From Pyxicephalus adspersus (Eukaryota > Chordata > Amphibia > Anura > Pyxicephalidae), in the NCBI RefSeq assembly GCF_032062135.1, contig NC_092858.1, forward strand, positions 170,331,787 through 170,395,786: a stretch of DNA of 64,000 bases, read 5' to 3'. Shown here piece after piece: positions 57,780-64,000 of this stretch; the first letter of the stretch is position 1, and each line of letters opens with the position of its first letter. Below the pieces are notes generated by a model. The model saw nothing but the letters and a program-made list of their open reading frames with translations, did no database searches and had not been told where the DNA came from. Made by a program: the position numbers and the translations under genes.

Positions 57780-58005
57780 GACCTTTATTATTATTATTAC
57801 ACAGTATTTATATAGCGTACATCATATTACGCAGCGCTGTACAAAGTCCATAGTCGTGTTACTAACTGTCCCTCAAAGGAGTTCACAATCTAATGTCCCT
57901 ACTATAGTCATATGTCATTAATACAGTCTAGGGTCAATTTTTTTAGGGGGAAGCCAATTAACCTCACTGCATGTTTTTGGGATGTGGGAGGAAACCCCCG
58001 GAGTG
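57780..58005 (-). mobile_element. tRNA-derived SINE, 5' part missing
   Basis: Starts at an ATT microsatellite and reads TACGCAGCGCTGTACAAAGT, GAGTTCACAATCTAATGTCC, AGCCAATTAACCTCACTGC, parallel to 53825-54000. The A and B boxes are absent because the sequence diverges after 58005. Confidence 0.8.
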
Positions 58006-58021
58006 GAGACAGCAAACAGTA

Positions 58022-58245
58022 GGCCCCTGTGCAGAACTGACTAGTGGGGCCCCTGTGCAGAACTAACTAGTGGGGCCCCTGTGCAGAACTAACTAGTGGG
58101 GCCCCAGTGCAGACCTAACTAGCTGGGCCCCATTGCAGACCTAACTAGCAGGTCCCCAGTGCAGACCTGACTACTGGGGCCTCTGTGCAGAACTGACTAG
58201 TGGGGCCCCTGTGCAGAAGTGACTGGTGGGGCACCTGTGCAAACC
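58022..58245. repeat. 26-bp minisatellite
   Basis: About eight units of CCCCTGTGCAGAACTAACTA plus GTGGGG in tandem, with base changes. The proline/cysteine-rich minus frames here result from the repeat. Confidence 0.93.
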
Positions 58246-58613
58246 CCACCATGGGGCAAAGCAAAAGCCAACAAACTTGAACAGTCCTGATAAGAAGATG
58301 CAGCCAGGACAGGGATTGCTGGGAGAATTGCTGCACACATCACTTCCCAGGTCTGGTGCCAAGGGATGGATAGCTGGGCTGCATAATCATGGTTCTTAGA
58401 GCACAAGCTGGACACTGAGAAACAATGGAAGCCAAGCAAAGGAACATAGGACCCTGCAAGCTTCCGTGGGGGGCCCTATTGGCTGAAGCGTGTCTGGGGC
58501 TCATTTTGCCCATTTTTCACACTGTAATGTCATGCCCTGCCTAGAAATTCTTCATATCAAATGTTATATTTAGGAGGTTTGGAGCAAACACAAAAGGAAA
58601 TGTGTGAACTTAC
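58246..58613. other. Intron of gene A
   Basis: Nothing else recognised. Confidence 0.4.
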
Positions 58614-58734
58614 CTTGTTTGTGCCTTCATATCTGACCAATGTTTTCTGTACCAGAAGTACCCGAGTCCTAAAACCAGGATAACCATCACAAGAATAAGA
58701 AAAAGCCACAGCCAGGCGTGCAGACAGGAAGAAC
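58614..58734 (-). CDS. Gene A: transmembrane exon
   Basis: 121-nt exon, acceptor GGTCTAG ending at 58735, donor GTAAGT at 58613-58608. It enters in phase 1 and leaves in phase 2, giving 39 whole codons. The residues are a short extracellular stub (SSCLHAW), about 21 hydrophobic residues (LWLFLILVMVILVLGLGYFWY), then a positive stop-transfer stretch (YRKHWSDMKAQT), so it is a type I single-pass segment with the C-terminus inside. The codon split with 62112-62252 forms Gly. A longer frame in another register at 58557-58796 is the shadow of this exon. Confidence 0.87.
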
Positions 58735-58990
58735 CTAGACCAAAGAAGTAACATTGTTATTGCTCTGAAGGACAACATTACAACAACACAGAACAAAAAT
58801 TTGGAAAACGTGAAGCCAGATATGGAAATATTGCCGTCAGCTATAAATTTATAAATCTACAAGTCTCAAAAACTACCCTTGCAATGGGGCTGTACCTAAA
58901 GAGAAAGGGTGAATATTAATTTTCACCTAGGGGGCACTCTTACCTAACAAATTTCCTTGCTTCTGCAGGCCCCTCCTGTTGTGTGGACAG
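58735..58990. other. Intron of gene A
   Basis: Nothing recognised. Confidence 0.4.
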
Positions 58991-59190
58991 CCCCTCATTA
59001 AAGCGGGAGAGGATACATTTATATCAGTGAAGCTGGGTGATCCAGCAAATCTGGAATGGCTGTGGTACAGGATTCAAAACATTTGCTGACAAAAAGCAAA
59101 TGACATTGAAAAAATCCATTCCAGGTTTGCTGGATCACCCAGTGTTTCCTCTGGAGCCTTGGAGAGCTTTATTAAATCAGAGCCATTGCC
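58991..59190. mobile_element. Palindromic MITE copy
   Basis: AGCTGGGTGATCCAGCAAATC against CCAGGTTTGCTGGATCACCC, with TTGGAGAGCTTTATTAAATC at the right edge. Confidence 0.78.
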
Positions 59191-60930
59191 TATCTCTAAG
59201 AAATTCATTTTTCCTATCTTTTGTTGTGTGTAACCCCATACCTGCTGCTTTCTTCCTATCTGCTACTATTAGCACGCCTCCTGTTTGCACATGAGCACTG
59301 CATCACAATTGATTGGCTATTTGTGCTGCTTTTTCTGCTCATAGTCTGAGCTGTGCCGTGTACCTGGGACACTATGAAAATAACCCTAATGATCTAACAT
59401 TTTGGGTACCAGGCCATTAACAATACAAGGAAGTTCCTATATTTGCATTTGTTGTATATTGCATTATAACACATGGGTAATATTCATTCTGATTATTAAA
59501 ATTTACATTTTTTCTAACGCAAATATAGGGGAAACATTAAGTGAATCTTGATAAAATATTTAAAATTTGGCCTGTATGTTTGAATGAAATGGGATATCCA
59601 ACATTTGAGTTGACAATAGTCTAAAGCCCTGCACAGATACCAGAGAGATGTCAGATGATCTTTTGTCACAGCGGATTGATGCGCGATATCAGCTGATCAC
59701 ATGTCAGATTTTCACAAGACAAGCATGACCATTTGACTTGGATGACAATCATCTGACTTGAGAATATAGCTTGTTTCCTCTCCTTTGACTCTTTAGATCT
59801 CTTCTTAATTTCTAACATGGGACGGGTAATAAACTAAATTTCCCCTAAAGGATGCCAGAAAAAAAATTGAAAGGGATCTAGACCAAAATAAAAAGTTTTG
59901 GCTTCAGTTATATTTAATACACCCAAAATATGAAACGGCATCCCCACCCTTTTAGGTTAGTAGTTGGGTGGTTTTATTTTAACAATATAATATTTTCAGA
60001 AAGAGTCAAAACATTTCACAATAAAAAACCTAACTAGGCAAAATAATTCAAACCACTATTTCCCCAGGAAGCTTATGTGAACTCTATATTTCCTTTACAA
60101 ATCAATAACAGGCAACACCTGAGTTTAAAGCGCCCTGTATTTAAAAAGTTCTAATGACCCCTGCCCCTGGTGCCAGGAAAAATGGGGACATCTGCAAACC
60201 AATCAGAGAAATCTCTACTACAGGCTAAAACATACAAGTATGTCAATTTTAGGGACAACAGTATCATTGGTAGCTGTGCTCCTTTAATGCATCCTCCGAC
60301 CTATCATTACCTACCTATACCCCTGTCCCAAGGAATTTGGGTGATGGGTAGACCTTACCCCTACAAGGCTCACCTTTGAGCGGTAAAAGGGCCCCGGACC
60401 ATTGGACTTTAGTGGAAAACTCATTCAAGTTCAATAAAGAAAATCCCCCAAATGCACTGGTGTTCAGTTAAAGATGACCCTGTTTTTTATGATTGTTCAA
60501 TGAGAGAAGGGCCCCTATGTGCATTAATGCTTAGCATGAGAAGGGTCCCCCTAGTCTGTATTTTTTGGAGGGGGAAATGCCCTTAGGGAAGTGAAGTTTA
60601 TTAACCTCAATGCACTGGTGTTTACTAGAAATGCCCCAATGTCATTGTAAAAAAAAAAAAAAGTCCTATATTTATTTGTGTTCAGTGAGAGAAATGTTCT
60701 GCTGTTCATTGATAGAGGCCCCCTTGCTTAGAGAGAGATGTGCCTTCAACAAACTGATGTGTGCTAGAATTCACTTTAGGAGGAACCACAGTTCTTTGCT
60801 GCCAAGCGGTAAGAAGTCCCTGATTTATTGGAAATGGGTTAAGAGCCCCGTTCAGTGGAAGAAGGGACACCAACACAGAGGTAAAGTGTTCCCTTATTAT
60901 TGAGGTAAAGTGTTCCCTTATTATTAATGT
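59191..60930. other. Intron of gene A, unassigned
   Basis: A G/C-biased stretch around 60400-60900 repeats loosely related text (TGCACTGGTGTTCAGT, GTTCAGTGAGAG), reminiscent of the 5740-6550 minisatellite but more decayed. No exon. Confidence 0.4.
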
Positions 60931-60934
60931 AAAG

Positions 60935-61090
60935 CCGCCAACCTGGAATAAAATTTTTAAAAATCATTTGCAATCAGTCGGCAAGTTTGCAATCCTGGAC
61001 CTGATTTATTCCAAGTTTACTGGATCACCTAGGTTCTCCCATGATAGTCTATCTTCTCCAATCTTGGAGAGCTTTAATAAATCAGCTCCA
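60935..61090. mobile_element. Half copy of the palindromic MITE
   Basis: ATTCCAAGTTTACTGGATCACC to CAATCTTGGAGAGCTTTAAT, then AAATCAG. Confidence 0.7.
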
Positions 61091-61092
61091 AT

Positions 61093-61275
61093 GGGCCTGA
61101 TTTATTAGAGCTCCCCAGGGCTAATGAGGATACACTTTCATCAGTGAAGCTGGGTGATCCAACAAGCCTGGAATGGATTTCTTAAAAGTCCTGATTTGCT
61201 GGATCACCCAGCTTCACTAATACAATTGTATCCTCTCCAGCCTTGGAGAACTTTATTTGGATCAGACCCAATGTA
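61093..61275. mobile_element. Palindromic MITE, representative copy
   Basis: From GGGCCTGATTTATTAGAGCT through AGTGAAGCTGGGTGATCCAA, CTGGAATGGATTTCTTAAA and back through GCTGGATCACCCAGCTTCAC to CAGCCTTGGAGAACTTTATT. The two halves are near-perfect reverse complements, so the single strand would fold into one long hairpin. There is no coding capacity. At least seven full or half copies occur in the window. Confidence 0.82.
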
Positions 61276-61734
61276 TGAAGCTCACAATGTGCAGTAAATT
61301 AAAAGTAAGCAATGTCAATACATGGGAACAGCCCGTACAACTGTAAAGACTTTTAGTCCCAGCTTTAGTTAACTAAGGAAAACATTACATCATGAACTTG
61401 TCACCAAGTCCTCCATGCATGCATCACATTTATCTAGCACCCACTTTGTTTTCTTCTGAAAGTGTGACATATTGTTTGTATATTTCATTTCATAGAAATC
61501 TATAGCATGTCATACTTATCATACCGAAGGATATAAAACACAGCGGGGTCTATTTATCTCCTTCAAAGAATTAAAAGATAAATAAAAATAGGACATTATT
61601 AAACACATAGGACATAGTACAGAAATATCAGAAGCCACTATTCTCAACTCGTAGCTAAACCCAGGAACAAATACGTGATATGGCCCTACTGGCCCTTAGG
61701 CGGTTCACCTATCTTAGGAAATGGGATGAAGCTT
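61276..61734. other. Intron of gene A
   Basis: Nothing recognised. Confidence 0.4.
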
Positions 61735-62020
61735 TGCTGACTTCATTCTATAAATCAGCCTTTCCTGAGCTTTTTTACACAGGGGATCAAAAAATAACAT
61801 TCATGGAACCAGTTCTATAATTACTATATCCACAGATTACAATACATTATTGTGGAGGTGTATAGGAAGAATCCCTCTTGTATTTCTGGCCATTGGGAAG
61901 AATTTAACCTTCACAGATAGCCAAAAAGATCATCGGCGTCAGTTAAGCTGCAATGAAAGTCACAAATTACTCATTGCTCAAGCAACCTCTGGAGGAACCC
62001 TGGTTGAGAAACACTGAATT
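61735..62020 (-). mobile_element. hAT-like element of the TTGAGAAACACTG family
   Basis: Contains TTGTGGAGGTGTATAGGAAG, GGCCATTGGGAAGAATTTAA, TTGCTCAAGCAACCTCTGG and the end GGTTGAGAAACACTG. It lies about 90 bp downstream of the D3 exon of gene A. Confidence 0.75.
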
Positions 62021-62111
62021 ATCCATTGCAAGGATAAATCAGTCTCACATTAGGATTTGGTTGCACAAGCCTTCCTGCTTTCACAATTCTGGAATAAATG
62101 TAAAGAATTAC

Positions 62112-62252
62112 CTGCTTGGTGCAAATAAAGATATCCGGATGATGGTCCAATGGAATTTGTAACCTCACAGATATAAAGACCATTTGGAAAGTTTTCCATG
62201 AATAAAGTCTTCCCATAGGCCAGCTCCACCGTCACATCGGAGTTCATTGCAT
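62112..62252 (-). CDS. Gene A: second half of the second C2 Ig domain
   Basis: The donor GTAATT follows at 62111. With the acceptor GGAAAG the exon is 141 nt, phase 1 at both ends, the same phase pattern as gene B. A second AG five bases earlier would give entry phase 2. The residues run DVTVELAYGKTLFMENF then NGLYICEVTNSIG, giving the F-strand YxC motif (Tyr-Ile-Cys) followed by V-T-N-x-I-G, typical of the membrane-proximal domain of nectins and PVR. It ends YLYLHQA. The first half-domain, D2 and V must lie beyond 64000. The same-strand transmembrane exon at 58734 continues it in phase. Product: a type I cell-surface adhesion or immune receptor of the nectin/PVR group. Confidence 0.87.
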
Positions 62253-63774
62253 CTTTCCTGCCAACCGGAAAAAAAAAGTCAGATCACAGAGAAGGAAACA
62301 ATGAATGAGTCAAATGCTGGAGGACATTTACAGGAATACAATTTAAATATACTTTTATGTTTCCTTTAATGCAAGTTCCTCCTAAAATGATGAATGCATT
62401 ATTTATTTACCTGTATGAAGCAACCTCATTTATTGAGAATTGTAAGTGAAATATAAGCGCATACAATTTTATTTGGCTATTTTCCTTTACTGTGATCTGC
62501 CTGTGCCAATCAACCTTCCAATATACCAATATAGAAGTCATCATTCTGCGTAACGCTGATCTGGCCTTAAACTTCCAGAAACTGAACAAAACAAAATTAT
62601 TAAATGCTGGAAGATTACAGATACTGAATTTCCCAGTACTAGCTGTTCCCTGTTCACCTTTTTGCTTGTTCTTGTTGTCAGGCCTAAAGTTATGTTGCAC
62701 GGCCTAATGCACATGTGTTTGGTAGAGTGAAAACAGAATTACAACAGTCATGCACTGATGGAAGTGAAGTTTTCCCAGGATTATGGATTAACCTCATTCA
62801 AAACATGAACTACAAACAACTGTTGGGAAATTCTGTACCTTGTGGGAACTGGAAGGGCTGTTGGTTAAAGGAGACAGCTGGCCACTTTGCAGATTTCAAA
62901 ATGGTGCTGCTGGGATCAGACGGCTATGGTATTATACCAAATGTCCACATTTGGCACCTCAACCGATCTCAATAATGAACCCTCAATATAACACATCATT
63001 GTGCAACATACGTCCCAACCTTCTGAGATAGAAAACAGAAAGCATAGAAAAGAACTCTGCAAACCCATAGATGTCAACCCAATGAGACATTTACCAGGCT
63101 GTTTGAGTAGGGGAACCACAATGATGGATGTAGTATTTTAGATAAAATTACATATTTGCTGCTAATCAAGAGACCTTACTTAATGCCAGGAAGAGTGCTT
63201 AACTTATTCACTGTCGTAGGGCAGAAGAACACCGTATTACCCATACTCTAGCAGAAACACACAACACGCATGATACAGCTCATACTGCCTTAAAAACCTC
63301 CTAATGTCAGTGTGTATGCAAAAAGAAATAAATCCAGCCATGGTGCACAGCATAATAGAGAATCCAGAGTACAATATATTGGGGAGTTGATTGTTACCTG
63401 TGAGTTTGGTGTTCTAACAGATAAAAATAGGTAACCAGGTAGATAAAAAAACTGTTACTGGCCTAAGTTCATGGAAAGAGTTTTGTTTCCATTCCAAATA
63501 AACTCATAAACTGTAATTGTTTATGTAAGTCAGGTTTGCTTTATGGCCCCGATGCTGGATATAGGATTTGCTGTCTCCATACTTTCTAAAGAAATCTATA
63601 TAATGCACTCACTCTGAAACTGGCCATTTATCTAAGAGATTCTATTCCTGTACACGGCTGCCCAGTGACTGTAAATGACTATAATTTTATGTAGTAGTTA
63701 CCGGTAAGTAGTGTACAGGCTGAATTCTACATTGCAAAGAAAAGCACAGCTATATTGGGTATTTCCTGTTCTAA
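62253..63774. other. Intron of gene A
   Basis: I looked for the first half of the C2 domain (Cys...NP...Y-x-W) on minus and did not find it. The frames here are unsupported. Confidence 0.45.
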
Positions 63775-64000
63775 AGGTGCGTACACACTTCCAATTTTTA
63801 TCGTTCCAATCGAACGACGAACGATCGATTGGGCAAAAAATCGTTCGTAAAAAAGTAACCAACGACGCCGACGAACGAGGAAAGTCGCTGGAAACGAACG
63901 ACCGGACCGACGGATCGGATTGGACGACGATCGTTGAACATTGTTCGTGTGTACGGTCGTTCGTTGATCGTCCATGTTTAGAGCATGCGTGATGAACGAA
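63775..64000. mobile_element. CpG-rich repeat of ACGAACGA/CGATCGTT units
   Basis: Begins AAGGTGCGTACACACTTCC and runs through ATCGTTCCAATCGAACGACG, ACGAACGATCGATTGG and GTTCGTGTGTACGGTCG. The GTGCGTACACA near the left and TGTGTACG near the right are inverted, suggesting a short non-autonomous DNA element. The high CpG content contrasts with the surroundings. The frames are not genes. Confidence 0.6.

Noticed and set aside
58145..58439. Cys/Pro-rich minus frames in three registers
   Set aside because: Open in multiple frames because of the 26-bp minisatellite.
63711..63992. 93-codon plus and 82-codon minus frames
   Set aside because: Arise from the ACGAACGA repeat, which is open on both strands.
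1..64000. Search for tRNA or rRNA genes and CRISPR-like arrays
   Set aside because: Only SINE-type A/B boxes were seen, without foldable tRNA cloverleafs; tandem repeats lack the spacer structure of CRISPR, and the genome is vertebrate.

Overview
The window looks like nuclear DNA of a vertebrate, most likely an anuran amphibian. It is AT-rich and intron-dominated, has no bacterial-style gene density, and is packed with transposable-element relics: CR1 and L2 LINEs, tRNA-derived SINEs, many hAT-like and other TIR elements, and one Tc1/mariner. The repeat families suggest a frog, but species cannot be read from the sequence.

The host genes are on the minus strand and belong to the immunoglobulin superfamily, nectin/PVR-like (V-C2-C2) type. 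Gene B has its signal-peptide exon at 22194-22260, then an IgV exon (16814-17140), a first C2 exon (12466-12777) and the first half of the second C2 domain (10954-11091). Every internal junction is phase 1, so the four exons give 281 continuous residues. Its second half-domain, membrane span and tail are not visible in the window. Gene A enters from the right edge with the second half of a C2 domain (62112-62252) followed by a transmembrane exon (58614-58734). Candidate cytoplasmic exons lie at 50748-50856 and 36413-36642, but only one of them can directly follow the transmembrane exon in a given transcript. Reading 5' to 3' on the minus strand, the 3' half of one receptor is followed by the 5' half of another. 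This is what a tandem array of paralogues would give, but an assembly rearrangement could produce the same picture.

Layout: 1-10.9 kb is repeats (CR1 and L2 pieces, a hAT MITE with an 8-bp duplication, hairpin MITE, minisatellite, two gaps). 10.9-22.5 kb is gene B, with hAT copies in its introns. 22.6-31.8 kb is a transposon cluster: an L2 on plus, a long CR1 on minus with ORF1 esterase, endonuclease and reverse transcriptase pieces, a decayed element of unclear class, and a Tc1 with an uninterrupted DD34E transposase but no right end. 32-50 kb is mostly unassigned DNA with TIR elements, L2 copies on minus and an 82-bp inverted-repeat pair. 50.7-62.3 kb holds gene A's 3' part, a roughly 1-kb higher-order minisatellite with a gap, SINEs and a 26-bp minisatellite. 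The last 0.2 kb is a CpG-rich ACGAACGA-type repeat.

The gene A and B products would be single-pass surface adhesion or immune-recognition receptors. The transposons have no evident functional relation to them, but they interrupt the introns and create false open frames. In particular, the longest open frame over the V exon starts inside a hAT copy rather than at the true start.
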